Shown: positions 7,808 to 17,341, numbered from the stretch's first letter. The stretch: DNA of 64,000 nt from Shewanella pneumatophori (GCF_023283895.1 NZ_JAKILB010000015.1:1-64000); one strand, 5' to 3'. Notes: a model not told the origin generated them from the sequence alone. Translations and numbers: made by a program.

Positions 7808-8623
7808 TTAGCCCAATAGACCCATAACCAAACCAGTGTTTTGGTTTGAAGAAGACAGAATGTTCGTGCCTGCTTGAACCAATAGTTGGTTTTTAGTCAT
7901 TGCTGCAGTTTCAACAGCAAAGTCAGTATCCATGATTCGGCCTGCCGCAGCTTTAGTGTTTTCTGTAACGTTAGTTAGGTTAGATGCTGTGTGACCTAAA
8001 CGGTTGATGCTTGCACCTAAGTTAGAGCGTTCTGTACCAACTGCATCGATGATCTTATCAACGTTGTCGATTTGAGCTTTAGCTGTTGCTGAGTCAGTAA
8101 TTTCACCAACGAATAATGCCTTAACATCAGCAACTTTAGTGGTAACCGTTAGTTGCTCTGAAGCTGTGTTAGAGGCACCGATTTGGAAGCCAACACCAGC
8201 ATCTAGCGAAGTGAATAGTTTGTTTCCACCGTATTCTGTGCTGTCGATAATACGGTTAGCTTCAGCGTTAAGCTCTTTGTATTCAGCACCAAGCGCTTTA
8301 ATGTCTTCAGCTGAGTTAACGCCGTTAGCTGCCTGAGTCGCTAGCTCTTTTTGACGAGAAGCAATGTTGTTTAGCTCGTCTAGTGCACCGTCTGCTGTTT
8401 GTAGCATTGACGTTGCGTCAGAAACGTTACGGTTAGCCGTTTCCATACCTGTTACGTTAGCATTTAGGCGAGTCGCAATCTGTAGACCTGCAGCATCATC
8501 AGCAGCGCTGTTGATACGAAGACCTGTAGATAGGCGCTCCATAGCGTTGCCAAGAAGGTCGTTATTTTTAGTGACAGCATTTTGAGCGATGTTTGACGCG
8601 TTATTGGTCATTACAGATAACAT
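7808..8623 (-). CDS. lafA: Lateral flagellin LafA
   Basis: This encodes 271 residues, a short flagellin with little or no outer D2/D3 domain. The N-terminal D0/D1 region has NDLLGNAMERLSTGLRINSA and ADDAAGLQIATRLN; the C-terminal D1/D0 region has RLGHTASNLTNVTENTKAA, RIMDTDFAVETAAMTKNQL and ends in VMGLLG. Both ends are needed for filament packing and for FliS binding. AAAGGA lies 7 bases before the ATG at 8623. It is monocistronic, as expected for a late sigma-28 gene, though I could not find a well-spaced sigma-28 promoter. The divergent neighbour encodes FliB, which methylates flagellin lysines. Confidence 0.96.
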   Translation of the reverse strand: MLSVMTNNASNIAQNAVTKNNDLLGNAMERLSTGLRINSAADDAAGLQIATRLNANVTGMETANRNVSDATSMLQTADGALDELNNIASRQKELATQAANGVNSAEDIKALGAEYKELNAEANRIIDSTEYGGNKLFTSLDAGVGFQIGASNTASEQLTVTTKVADVKALFVGEITDSATAKAQIDNVDKIIDAVGTERSNLGASINRLGHTASNLTNVTENTKAAAGRIMDTDFAVETAAMTKNQLLVQAGTNILSSSNQNTGLVMGLLG

Positions 8624-8854
8624 AGGATATTCCTTTGAGTTTTAACGGGTAATTTGTTGTCTATAAACTTAAAACGACAGCGGAATTGGAAACTGAAAGC
8701 AGACCGGTAAATTACTTCAAAATTAGAGCTTAACATCATGAATTTTATGGAAATATATTTTTAAATTTATTTTTACATCATAAGTAATGTTTTAGGAAAT
8801 CATCACTTTGGTCGCTTTAACTAGGCATATTTAGGCTGAAAAAAGCGAACCACA

Positions 8855-10039
8855 ATGAAGCATTTACTTGTTAGACCTCAGTTTGTTTCTCACTTTAGTT
8901 GTATTGGCGGAGAATGTGAGGATAGTTGCTGTTATGGCTGGAATATTCATATTGATAAGCAAAGCTATAAAAAAACCTTAGCTCATAGTGAGCTTAAAGA
9001 GTTAGCCAAAACGGCACTTAAAAAAGTAAAGAAAAGTGATGGGGTTTGGGCGCAGGCGGTTTTAGGTGATAACGGCGCTTGTGGCTTTTTAGATGCCAAT
9101 AATCTATGCCAAATACATGCTAAAGCAGGTGAGTCACTATTGAGTGATACCTGTAAGACTTACCCGAGAATGGCGCATATGCGCGGTGGTGACCGCTATG
9201 AGAGTCTGTCGTTATCGTGCCCCGAAGCTGCACGCCATATTCTATTTAAAGATGATGCTTTTCGCTTAGAGCGTCTGACCATCAATCATCATCGCTCTTT
9301 CAAGGCTACGCCGTTATGGGCGCAAAAGGCCTATGACTACTCGATTCAACTATTGTTAAAACCTGAACAACCTTTAGAACATGGGTTAACTGCTATTGGG
9401 ATCTTGATGAAAACCGCCGATAAAGTGGCAGCTGGGGAGCTTGATAGTAGTGCGCTTGATAATATGTTCCAGCAGTTGCTAACTTTAAGTGATAATGGGC
9501 AGCTAAAGCAGCATTTCGACGGCTTTAATCAAGATACCGATATTCATCAAATGCACGCTTTTACCTCGATTCAATTATGGCTAAATACTAATAAGGTGAG
9601 ACGTGGCCGCAGTCGATTTGAGCAAATCAATCAGGCGATATGTGCTTTAGCTGATGATAAACAAAACATTAGTATGGCGAGTATTAATCAGGCCTGGAAA
9701 GAGTCTGCATTACCTGCTTTATTAGGTCATCCACAGCTATTTAGCCGTTATCTATGCTATTACCTCTATCACATGCAGTTTCCGCAGGTCGATGCGTTAA
9801 GTCCCTCGGAAGCCTTTAGAGTCATGCTGTTAGATCTGTTTATGCTGCGTTGCTATCTAGCGGTAATAGCTGCAAGTAAACAAGGATTATCTGAGCACGA
9901 TATTATTATGTGTTTTCAGGTTTATCATACCAACCGTCAGCACAAAGCTAATTACAGTCAGTACGTGACAGAGATATTGGCGCAGGCAAAGTTTGATGAA
10001 TTAGCGGCGATTTTGACCTTGTTAAGCAAAGCCAATTAA
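8855..10039 (+). CDS. fliB: Flagellin lysine-N-methylase FliB
   Basis: This encodes 394 residues, the usual FliB size. The N-terminal part has the family's cysteine pattern (C16, C21, C25-C26, then GACGFLDANNLCQIH, a DTCKTYPR segment and SLSCPEAA), probably an iron-sulfur or metal site. FliB adds methyl groups to surface lysines of flagellin, and methylated flagellin is known to affect filament surface properties and adhesion in Salmonella. It is encoded divergently from lafA, which suggests LafA is its substrate. It ends at a hairpin shared with the convergent flagellar operon. Confidence 0.9.
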   Translation: MKHLLVRPQFVSHFSCIGGECEDSCCYGWNIHIDKQSYKKTLAHSELKELAKTALKKVKKSDGVWAQAVLGDNGACGFLDANNLCQIHAKAGESLLSDTCKTYPRMAHMRGGDRYESLSLSCPEAARHILFKDDAFRLERLTINHHRSFKATPLWAQKAYDYSIQLLLKPEQPLEHGLTAIGILMKTADKVAAGELDSSALDNMFQQLLTLSDNGQLKQHFDGFNQDTDIHQMHAFTSIQLWLNTNKVRRGRSRFEQINQAICALADDKQNISMASINQAWKESALPALLGHPQLFSRYLCYYLYHMQFPQVDALSPSEAFRVMLLDLFMLRCYLAVIAASKQGLSEHDIIMCFQVYHTNRQHKANYSQYVTEILAQAKFDELAAILTLLSKAN

Positions 10040-10051
10040 TACTCATAAATT

Positions 10052-10079
10052 ATGGCGTCATAAGTCCTGCTGACGCCAT
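10052..10079. terminator. Hairpin between convergent fliB and flagellar hook operon
   Basis: ATGGCGTCA / TGACGCCAT is a 9-bp perfect stem with a 10-base loop, set in the 53 bp between the two stop codons. T runs on either side are weak, so it is a plausible but not textbook bidirectional terminator. Confidence 0.6.
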
Positions 10080-10092
10080 TAAATTCGTATAA

Positions 10093-11106
10093 CTACTCTA
10101 ATAAAGAAGATACTTGCGGGCGAGTAAGATTAGCTTGCGCCATCAATGAGTTTATTTTCAATTTAAATGGTGACGGCTGCATAAGCGTTGATAATGCTTC
10201 AAGCGTGGATTCTACATTGAGCGCGGCATCTTTTACCTGACTGGCTTTTTGCAATTGTTGCTGAATATGCTGCTGGCTTGTTTGTAGCTCACGTAATTGA
10301 GCATCAACTTTATGGGCTGACTTTGCCACTTTGGCTAAAGACTGTTTGATATTGTCTCGGCTATTAAAGCGCCATTCCTGTGGATCTTGCCAGTTGAGTT
10401 GTGGCTGTACTTTTATGGTTCTGGCATCACCCGCTGGTAAGCGCTGACCTTGTCCGGTCATCAATAGTCCGTGTTGAACCTGCTGCCATTGCTGAGCATT
10501 CGCTTTAAATAATAAGCGATTATCAGCTGAGTGTTGTATCTCAATATCCAGTTTAGCGAAGGCACTTTTTAGTTGATTAGCGAGTTCGTGGGGCTGGGTA
10601 TTGGCAGGTAATAATACTTGAGTTGAGTCTTTACCTAGTTGTACTTGGATTAGTTCGTCGCGAGGTTTTACTGTGGTTAGCTCAACAGATTTTAAACTAA
10701 AGCTATGCTTGGACGCTGGTCGTTGAGTTGAAATTAAATTGAGTTGGTGATCAACGAGTGGTTGGCCTAAATAGCTAATATCTAGTTGAGCTAATCGTTG
10801 TTGCGTGCGCTCTAGGGCATCATGATTATTGTTGCTTGCAGTTAATGCCTGTTGCCCTTGGTGCTGAAGTTGCGCCAGCAGTGTTTTAACTTGTTTAAGC
10901 CCTTGCTCAGCAACTTGCTGCGCACTGACTTTATGCTGGCCTTGGGTTACCTTTGCCCATTTGGTGTAGCTTTCTAATCTATGACTGGGGATGCTCGCAG
11001 CTTGGGTATTATTGTGTGTTTGCGCTACCGCTTGGACAGCCGCCGTAGGCGCAACACTGGGGTTGCGCTGCTGAACATGAAGTGAGTCTGAAATCCCGTT
11101 TAGCAT
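10093..11106 (-). CDS. Unrecognised flagellin-like protein encoded after flgL
   Basis: This encodes 337 residues and I do not recognise a named family. The C-terminus looks like the D1/D0 end of flagellin: a long coiled coil (AHKVDAQLRELQTSQQHIQ) followed by KINSLMAQANLTRPQVSSLL, where flagellins have ...QANQ..P..VLSLL. An internal stretch (about residues 64-125, LKQVKTLLAQLQHQGQQAL to LAQLDISYLGQPLV) recalls the N-terminal D1 region of flagellin. The first ~60 residues are A/Q/T-rich and lack the flagellin D0 start. Being last in the flgB-L operon, 21 bp after flgL, it may be a junction protein, a minor filament subunit or an export substrate. Function is unproven. Confidence 0.7.
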   Translation of the reverse strand: MLNGISDSLHVQQRNPSVAPTAAVQAVAQTHNNTQAASIPSHRLESYTKWAKVTQGQHKVSAQQVAEQGLKQVKTLLAQLQHQGQQALTASNNNHDALERTQQRLAQLDISYLGQPLVDHQLNLISTQRPASKHSFSLKSVELTTVKPRDELIQVQLGKDSTQVLLPANTQPHELANQLKSAFAKLDIEIQHSADNRLLFKANAQQWQQVQHGLLMTGQGQRLPAGDARTIKVQPQLNWQDPQEWRFNSRDNIKQSLAKVAKSAHKVDAQLRELQTSQQHIQQQLQKASQVKDAALNVESTLEALSTLMQPSPFKLKINSLMAQANLTRPQVSSLLE

Positions 11107-11127
11107 TGATTTGTCTTTAAGTTAGAT

Positions 11128-12045
11128 TTAAATATGATTAAACAAAGATAGTTGCGAAACTTGAACAAAAGTTTGCTGAGTAACCTTTAATGCCGTGAGC
11201 TTAACATTAAACTCAGCAGTGGCTTGGGCATAATCTAAGCCTTCCGTTTCACCAATCACTTCTTTATTAAATAGCACGCGTTCTTCATGGGAAGCTTGCA
11301 CTAAACTCAAGGTGTTTTGTTTACCACCAATATCTGTAATCGCAGAGCTTATACTATTAAGGCTGTCATCTAAGCTGGTTTGCATATCAATCGCAACTTG
11401 GTCAAAAGCATTGTCACCTGGTGCTAATGTTGGATCTTCAAGTACTGCAATAAAGTCTTTGGTTTGATTTAGAATATCTGCACTGCCGTTTGAGAAAAGA
11501 AAGTCTGCCGCTGTGCTATTAGCGGTCATCCAAGATGACGTAGATGTTTGTACTTCTCGGGTGCTGGTATCACCTTGGTAGACATAATTGCCATTAGCGT
11601 CTTGGCCAATAGGCGCAGTATCTGTTTTATTGCCGGAAAATAAATAATTACCAGCCTCATCTTTGGCGTTAACTGTATCGACAAAAGTCTCTAGCAGCTC
11701 ATTCATCTCAGCTGCATAGGCCGCTCTATCTTCTGGCGACAAACTACCATTATTTGCTGAAACCGAGATTTCTCGCATACGACCTTGTAGCTCTACCATG
11801 CTCGACATATAGGTTTCGGCACGACTAAAACTAGTAGAAAGTGACTCTGTATTGTCTAAGTATTGGTTCGTTGCAGCCATATCTCGCTGACTACCAATAA
11901 CTTTAACTGACCCAATAGGATCATCTGACGGGCGTAAAATAGATTTACCTGTCGACATCATTTCATTGAGTTTAGAAATATCAAAGGTCGATTTTTGTAG
12001 GCTGTGTAGGTTATTGCTGTAGAGGTTCATCATACTAACGCGCAT
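11128..12045 (-). CDS. flgL: Hook-filament junction protein FlgL (HAP3)
   Basis: This encodes 305 residues (E. coli 317). The N-terminus MRVSMMNLYSNNLHSLQKS and the flagellin-like block KLNEMMSTGKSILRPSDDPI are characteristic of FlgL. NYLFSGNKTDTAPIGQDANG and the C-terminal helix also fit. FlgL forms the second ring of the hook-filament junction. It follows flgK by 10 bp. Confidence 0.95.
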   Translation of the reverse strand: MRVSMMNLYSNNLHSLQKSTFDISKLNEMMSTGKSILRPSDDPIGSVKVIGSQRDMAATNQYLDNTESLSTSFSRAETYMSSMVELQGRMREISVSANNGSLSPEDRAAYAAEMNELLETFVDTVNAKDEAGNYLFSGNKTDTAPIGQDANGNYVYQGDTSTREVQTSTSSWMTANSTAADFLFSNGSADILNQTKDFIAVLEDPTLAPGDNAFDQVAIDMQTSLDDSLNSISSAITDIGGKQNTLSLVQASHEERVLFNKEVIGETEGLDYAQATAEFNVKLTALKVTQQTFVQVSQLSLFNHI

Positions 12046-12055
12046 ACAAATGTCC

Positions 12056-13429
12056 TTAAATACTGTTCAAAATAGTTTGGAATAGTTGGTCAGCTGTGGC
12101 AATCACTTTGGCGTTTGCTTGGTATGCTTGCTGATACATAATGAGGTTCGCACCTTCTTCGTCAATATTTACTCCGCTGGTGCTCGCCCATTGTGTTTGC
12201 GCTTCAATTTGCAACTTTTCAGCTGTGTCTTTACTCATTTGTGCTTGGCGTGAGGCTGAGCCCAGCTCACCTATTTTACTAGCAAAGGCGTCCCCCATGG
12301 TTGCATCGACACCCATAGAGCTGAATGAAAAGTTTTTATTGGCCAGTTCAACTAGATCTTTTAAGTTGCTGTTGTCGCCAGGGGTACCATCTTTACCGAA
12401 TGCCAGCATGTCGGCACTAAAGCCAGCTGTAATAGTTAAGCTGCCAGCTGGATTGGTCGGATCGTAACTAAATAGCTGCTGACTAGGTGTATTACCATTT
12501 AAGTCTGTACCAGCGCCAAGTACGTTATTAAATTCATCAGCCATGGTCATGGCGAGCTCATCAATAAACGCAAGTGAGTCAAGCATGCTGTGATCGCGGT
12601 AATCAATTAATGCGCCCAAGCTGCCGCCAGCGGTTTCATCCAGCGGAAAACTAGACTCGCCAAATTGAATGCTCACTTGGCTAAATCGAGGGGAGGCGGG
12701 ATCAGGATTAACATTAATCTTTGAAGCTGTTGTGCCAGCAAGTAATGGCTGACCTTGAGCAAGAGAGATATTTAGCATGCCGTTGGCATCTTCAACCACG
12801 TTGACATCAATAATTTTCGACAGGTCATCGACTGCTGCATCGCGAGCATCAAGTAATGCCAATGGCACATTGCCGCTAGCTTTAGCGGTTTGAATATCAG
12901 CATTAAAGCTGGCAATGGTTGCGAGTTGGGCATTTATTTCTTTGGCTGACGCATGAATTTGCCCTTCGATTTGCGAAACTTGTGCATTTAGACCTTCACT
13001 AATCGAGTTAAAACGTTGAGTTATCGCCTTAGCTTCATTTAAAAAACCTTGGCGATGTGCGATCTCGTTAGGCTGCTCCATGGCAGAGTTTAGCGAAGCA
13101 AACAGTTGATCTAACCCTGCGGAAATATTATTGCCTTCTGAGCCAAATATCTGTTCTACCTGGCCATAGTAACTGGCTTGGGTTTTAGTAAAGCTAACAT
13201 TGCTGGTGGTATTCCACAGTTGAGCCACTTCATATTGGTCTGAAATACGGCGTACACCATCAACCATTGCCCCAGAGCCGCTGCCATAAATACCATTACC
13301 CACAGAGCTGAGCATGGCATGTTGCCGTGAATAACCCGGCACCATAGCGCTCGCGAGGTTATTAGAGGTAACGGTTAAGGCTGCCATACTGGCATTAAGC
13401 CCTGACATACCAATATTAAGCATGCTCAT
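12056..13429 (-). CDS. flgK: Hook-filament junction protein FlgK (HAP1)
   Basis: This encodes 457 residues, shorter than E. coli FlgK (547); the central variable domain is reduced. The N-terminus (LNIGMSGLNASMAALTVTSN, then NLASAMVPGYSRQ) and C-terminus (NLIMYQQAYQANAKVIATAD) carry the rod/hook-family motifs. FlgK is the first junction zone between hook and filament. A 44-bp gap separates it from flgJ; I see no terminator in it. Confidence 0.95.
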   Translation of the reverse strand: MSMLNIGMSGLNASMAALTVTSNNLASAMVPGYSRQHAMLSSVGNGIYGSGSGAMVDGVRRISDQYEVAQLWNTTSNVSFTKTQASYYGQVEQIFGSEGNNISAGLDQLFASLNSAMEQPNEIAHRQGFLNEAKAITQRFNSISEGLNAQVSQIEGQIHASAKEINAQLATIASFNADIQTAKASGNVPLALLDARDAAVDDLSKIIDVNVVEDANGMLNISLAQGQPLLAGTTASKINVNPDPASPRFSQVSIQFGESSFPLDETAGGSLGALIDYRDHSMLDSLAFIDELAMTMADEFNNVLGAGTDLNGNTPSQQLFSYDPTNPAGSLTITAGFSADMLAFGKDGTPGDNSNLKDLVELANKNFSFSSMGVDATMGDAFASKIGELGSASRQAQMSKDTAEKLQIEAQTQWASTSGVNIDEEGANLIMYQQAYQANAKVIATADQLFQTILNSI

Positions 13430-13473
13430 TGTGAATCCTTATCTGTAAAGTAAGTGGTGATGTAAAACACCGT

Positions 13474-13887
13474 TTACTCAGGTAATTTGTTTATAAAGGG
13501 CAATATCAAAGCAGGCTGCATTGCGTGAGTTGTCGGCCCATTGTTTGGTTGACTATTAGAGGCGACCGTCTCGGGGGCAGACTTAAGCCCGGCCGATAAT
13601 TGTTTGGTCATCACATCGGCTAACCCAGTGCTTTGCATCTGACTTAAACGGCCCGCTAGCTCTGCATCATGCCAATCGCGGTACATGCCATCATTTTGTG
13701 AAGATAGCGGGCTGTCTTTATCCGCCATTACATCTGAGGCAGAGCGCATCTGTTTTAGTACGGTTTGTAAAAACTGAGCTTCAAATTGTTGGCTAACGAG
13801 TTTAAGTGCACCGTGCTCGCCGTTGGCTTTAATTAAGTCGCCAGCATCAAGTTGGTTTAAGTAGCTATGGTTATTGTCGATTTTCAT
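13474..13887 (-). CDS. flgJ: Rod-binding protein FlgJ, single-domain form
   Basis: This encodes 137 residues. Only the N-terminal rod-binding domain is present (KLVSQQFEAQFLQTVLKQMR, then DGMYRDWHDAELAGRLSQMQ). The C-terminal peptidoglycan hydrolase domain of the ~310-residue enterobacterial FlgJ is missing, and the reading frame ends cleanly, so this looks like a natural single-domain form rather than a broken gene. Another cell-wall hydrolase must open the wall for the rod. Its start overlaps the flgI stop. Confidence 0.9.
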   Translation of the reverse strand: MKIDNNHSYLNQLDAGDLIKANGEHGALKLVSQQFEAQFLQTVLKQMRSASDVMADKDSPLSSQNDGMYRDWHDAELAGRLSQMQSTGLADVMTKQLSAGLKSAPETVASNSQPNNGPTTHAMQPALILPFINKLPE

Positions 13888-15017
13888 TAGATCACCACCA
13901 ATTCAGCTTCAAGTGCACCGGCTTCATTTAAGGCTTGTAATATCGCCATTAGATCCATTGGTGATGCGCCAAGGCTGTTGACTGCACGAACGATGTCATT
14001 TAGTGCTATGCCTTCGGGCCAAACAAACATATGACCGTTGCCTGTATCGATATCAATTTGGCTATCTGTAGTAACTACTGTTTCACCTTGTGCTTGGCCA
14101 AGATAGGCACCATTTGGTTGGCTGACAGACTCTTGCTCAACAATCGTGACTGTTAAATTGCCATGGCTAACAGCTGCTTTACGTACAACCACATCACCGC
14201 CCATGACAACGGTGCCAGTGCGACTGTTAAATACTACGCGCGGCGTTTTGCGGCCTTGCTCTATTTGCAGCTCTTCGAGCATCGACATAAACGTCACGCG
14301 TTCACGGTTTGATTTAGGAGCGCGAACTATGACTTTAGCGCTGCTATCTGCGGTTGCGACGTCTGGGCCAAATAGCTCGTTGACGGCACGCTCGATATTG
14401 CGGGCGGTTTTAAAGCTTGGGTCGATAAGATTGAGTACGATGTTTTCGTTGTCATTAAAATCACTGTTCATAGGCGCTTCGAGTAGTGCGCCATTAGGGA
14501 TATTACCTACCGTCGGCACATTGATGGTAACAGAGCTACCATTGCGGCCTTGCGCAGATACACCGCCAACGACCAAGTTACCTTGAGCAACAGCATAGAT
14601 TTCACCATCAACAGCTCGCATCGGAGTCATTAACAGTGTGCCGCCACGTAAGCTTTTGGCATCACCTAAAGATGACACGGTAATGTTGAGTGTTTGCCCA
14701 GGGCTAGCTAATGGTGGCACGGTAGCATGCACTGCAACGGCGGCAACGTTCTTCAGTTTGGGATCGGTTTTATCGTCAATTTGGACACCAAATTGCTTAA
14801 GCATGTTAACGATAGACTGGCTAGTAAAACGCACTTGAGTGCGGTCACCTGTGCCGTCTAGACCCACGACTAAACCGTAACCGACGAGCTGGTTATCTCG
14901 GATCCCTTGTACATCGACAATGTCCATTAAATATCTATGTTGCACTTGTGCCTGAGCTGGAAGTAAAGGTGCTAGGCTGAGCAGCATACTGGCCACAAAC
15001 ATGGCAATTTTTTTCAT
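13887..15017 (-). CDS. flgI: Flagellar P-ring protein FlgI
   Basis: This encodes 376 residues. A signal peptide ([23 protein letters not shown]) directs it to the periplasm. Family motifs include [20 protein letters not shown] with [24 protein letters not shown] and the end [18 protein letters not shown]. FlgI forms the ring around the rod in the peptidoglycan layer. It overlaps flgJ by 1 base and follows flgH by 37 bp. Confidence 0.96.
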   Translation of the reverse strand: MKKIAMFVASMLLSLAPLLPAQAQVQHRYLMDIVDVQGIRDNQLVGYGLVVGLDGTGDRTQVRFTSQSIVNMLKQFGVQIDDKTDPKLKNVAAVAVHATVPPLASPGQTLNITVSSLGDAKSLRGGTLLMTPMRAVDGEIYAVAQGNLVVGGVSAQGRNGSSVTINVPTVGNIPNGALLEAPMNSDFNDNENIVLNLIDPSFKTARNIERAVNELFGPDVATADSSAKVIVRAPKSNRERVTFMSMLEELQIEQGRKTPRVVFNSRTGTVVMGGDVVVRKAAVSHGNLTVTIVEQESVSQPNGAYLGQAQGETVVTTDSQIDIDTGNGHMFVWPEGIALNDIVRAVNSLGASPMDLMAILQALNEAGALEAELVVI

Positions 15018-15054
15018 TCACACAATCCTGACTTTGTTACACGTAATTGGCTTA

Positions 15055-15723
15055 TCACAATGGAAACCAAGGGCTATTAAAGTATCGCGCCGCCCAACCC
15101 ATACGGTTGCTGTCGGAGATCGCTCCTTGGCCACCGTAAATAATCCGTGCATCGGCAATACGTTGGCTTGAAATGGTGTTGTCGTTGCCAATGTCATCAG
15201 CACGGATCAGCCCGAGTAGACGTAAGTATTCATCACCTTGGTTAAGGCGCAGCCATTTTTCACCGCGGATCAATAGGGCGCCGTTTGGTAAAACCTTTGC
15301 AACGGTTACTGTGATAGAGCCTGATAGCTGGTTTTGTTGGGTACTAGAGCCTGTGCCATTGAAAGAGCGCCCCATGTTTGCTTCACCATTTCCACTAATT
15401 GCATTGCTGCCAGTAGTTGCTTGGCCATCAATAGACATGCCGCCAGTTTTACTGGTTTTGGTGTCAGCACGCTTACTAGAATAGGTTTTTTCATCAAGGG
15501 CTACAGTGAGAATATCGCCTTCACGAAATGCGCGTTTATCTTTAAATAGCGTTAGCATAAAACCAGGGCGATACACGCTGCCATTTTGCGCTGGCGGCAG
15601 GCTGTAATCGATTTCTGGTGGAGCCCACTCAGGCTTACCCGGTGCGGTATCGGCTTCTGGAATATGTGCAACGCAGCCAGACAGTAACCATACCGTTGCC
15701 AAGCTTAACCAGATTAATCGCAT
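15055..15723 (-). CDS. flgH: Flagellar L-ring lipoprotein FlgH
   Basis: This encodes 222 residues. The ATG at 15723 was chosen because TAGGAG lies 5 bases upstream and it gives a standard lipoprotein signal, MRLIWLSLATVWLLSGC, with acylated Cys17. An upstream in-frame ATG at 15750 lacks both. FlgH motifs include FKDKRAFREGDILTVALDEK and the C-terminal ADARIIYGGQGAISDSNRMG. It forms the outer-membrane ring around the rod. Confidence 0.95.
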   Translation of the reverse strand: MRLIWLSLATVWLLSGCVAHIPEADTAPGKPEWAPPEIDYSLPPAQNGSVYRPGFMLTLFKDKRAFREGDILTVALDEKTYSSKRADTKTSKTGGMSIDGQATTGSNAISGNGEANMGRSFNGTGSSTQQNQLSGSITVTVAKVLPNGALLIRGEKWLRLNQGDEYLRLLGLIRADDIGNDNTISSQRIADARIIYGGQGAISDSNRMGWAARYFNSPWFPL

Positions 15724-15772
15724 AGCGGCTCCTATGTTTAATATCATCATTTGTGAATTGATAAAGCGCTGA

Positions 15773-16558
15773 TTACAGCGCTTGGTTTAAGAACTTAAGC
15801 ATGTCGTCTGATGCCGATACGACCTTGGCATTCATTTCGTAAGCGCGTTGAGTTGAGATCATCTCTACCATCTCTTCCACCACGTTAACGTTTGCACCTT
15901 CAAGTGCACCTTGGCGAATTTGGCCTAAAGCTTGGTCGCCGGCAATACCTTCAACAGCAGCGCCTGATGCACCTGTTTCACGGTACAGGTTATTGCCTCG
16001 GGCCTCTAAGCCAGCTGGGTTGGTAAAGTTTACTAAGGTGATTTGACCTAACTCTTGTGCATCAGCTTGGCCAGCCATTTGTGCAGATACTAAGCCGTCG
16101 CTAGCGATAGTTACCGTAAGTGCATCTTCCGGGATCTCGATATTTGGTACTAAAGGTAAACCTTGAGAGGTTACCATTAAGCCTTCGCTGTCACGGTAAA
16201 ATTGGCCATCACGTGAAAAGCTAATCTCGCCATTGGCTTCTTCAATTTGGAAAAAACCTTGGCCTTCAATTGCCAAATCAAGCTGTTGGTTGGTGGTAAG
16301 CACATCGCCTGAAGTGAATACCTTTTGCGTGCCAACAACCCGAGTACCTGTACCAAGTTGTAAACCTGACGGTAGTTCATTTTGCTCATCAACCTGGCCA
16401 CCAGGTTGGCGCTGTACTTGATAAAACAGATCGTTAAATGCGACTCGGTCGCGCTTAAAGCCTGTGGTATTTACGTTTGCCAAGTTGTTGGCAATGGTCG
16501 TCATTTTGGTGTCTTGGGCGGTTAAACCGGTTTTACTTACCCATAAAGCTGATTGCAT
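15773..16558 (-). CDS. flgG: Distal rod protein FlgG
   Basis: This encodes 261 residues, typical of FlgG. The N-terminus MQSALWVSKTGLTAQDTKM, the NNLANVNTTGFKRDRVAF motif and the C-terminal NVNVVEEMVEMISTQRAYEM are diagnostic. FlgG makes the distal rod that passes through the P and L rings. It lies between flgF and flgH in the flg operon. Confidence 0.96.
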   Translation of the reverse strand: MQSALWVSKTGLTAQDTKMTTIANNLANVNTTGFKRDRVAFNDLFYQVQRQPGGQVDEQNELPSGLQLGTGTRVVGTQKVFTSGDVLTTNQQLDLAIEGQGFFQIEEANGEISFSRDGQFYRDSEGLMVTSQGLPLVPNIEIPEDALTVTIASDGLVSAQMAGQADAQELGQITLVNFTNPAGLEARGNNLYRETGASGAAVEGIAGDQALGQIRQGALEGANVNVVEEMVEMISTQRAYEMNAKVVSASDDMLKFLNQAL

Positions 16559-16597
16559 TGCAGTAGTTCCTTAAAAAATAGGCTTCAAAAACTGAGA

Positions 16598-17332
16598 TTA
16601 TGCGTCGCGTAACAGGCGGTTACCTGCTTCGGCGAGCTTCTCTGCGCTTTTCATCAGTTTTACTTGCACTTCAAACTGGCGACTTAGATCCATCGCTGCG
16701 ATAAGTTCACCAACGGCTTGTACATTGCTGGCTTCAAGAAAACCGCTGCTAACAGATACTTGATCATTAGCTGGCAGAGGTTGACGGTCTTGGGCGTAAA
16801 GCAAACCGTCTAATCCTTTGCTCATGTCGTTAATATCAGGATTGACCAACTTGAGCTGACCAATCTCTTCAATAACCCCACCTTCATCGGCCACTATGCT
16901 TAAGCGGCCATCTTCACCAACAAAAAGCTCACGGTATTCAGGTAATACGATAGGGCCATCAACGCCAACAACAGGGCGACCATCAAGTGTTAGCTGACCA
17001 TTTTCATCGGGTTGGATTGCACCTGAGCGGGTATAGCCTTCACCGTTTTCGGTCATTACTGCAAATAGACCTGCATCATTAATCGCAAGATCTAATGTTC
17101 TGCCTGTAGGGTTCATTGCACCGCTTTGCTGGTTAAAACCACTGCTTTGAGTTTGCGCTAATACGCGTGTTTGCAAGCTGTTACCGGTTGCAGCCACTGT
17201 CATGGCATTAACACGCTCTAAGTCTGCTTTAAAGCCGGTGGTATCCGCATTGGCGAGGTTGTTAGCGCGAATAGCTTGCGCTTCCATCACCCTTGCAGCG
17301 CCTTTAGCGGCGGTATAAATCATTCTGTCCAT
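16598..17332 (-). CDS. flgF: Proximal rod protein FlgF
   Basis: This encodes 244 residues. It has the rod-family N-terminus (MDRMIYTAAKGAARVMEAQ, then NNLANADTTGFKADLERV) and the C-terminal motif LMKSAEKLAEAGNRLL after NVQAVGELIAAMDLSRQFEV. FlgF is a proximal rod subunit. It starts 9 bp after the flgE stop. Confidence 0.95.
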   Translation of the reverse strand: MDRMIYTAAKGAARVMEAQAIRANNLANADTTGFKADLERVNAMTVAATGNSLQTRVLAQTQSSGFNQQSGAMNPTGRTLDLAINDAGLFAVMTENGEGYTRSGAIQPDENGQLTLDGRPVVGVDGPIVLPEYRELFVGEDGRLSIVADEGGVIEEIGQLKLVNPDINDMSKGLDGLLYAQDRQPLPANDQVSVSSGFLEASNVQAVGELIAAMDLSRQFEVQVKLMKSAEKLAEAGNRLLRDA

Positions 17333-17341
17333 GGTTTAGGC

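Noticed and set aside
8642-8672. Possible sigma-28 promoter for lafA (TTAAGTTT ... CCCGTTAA, minus strand)
   Set aside because: The -10-like part matches 6 of 8 bases but the spacer is 15 instead of about 11, so the two boxes do not line up with the FliA consensus. lafA should have such a promoter, but I could not place it.
14712-14728. TGGCAC-N5-xATGC, sigma-54-like, in flgI
   Set aside because: Lies inside coding sequence on the wrong strand relative to any gene start, and the -12 box is poor.
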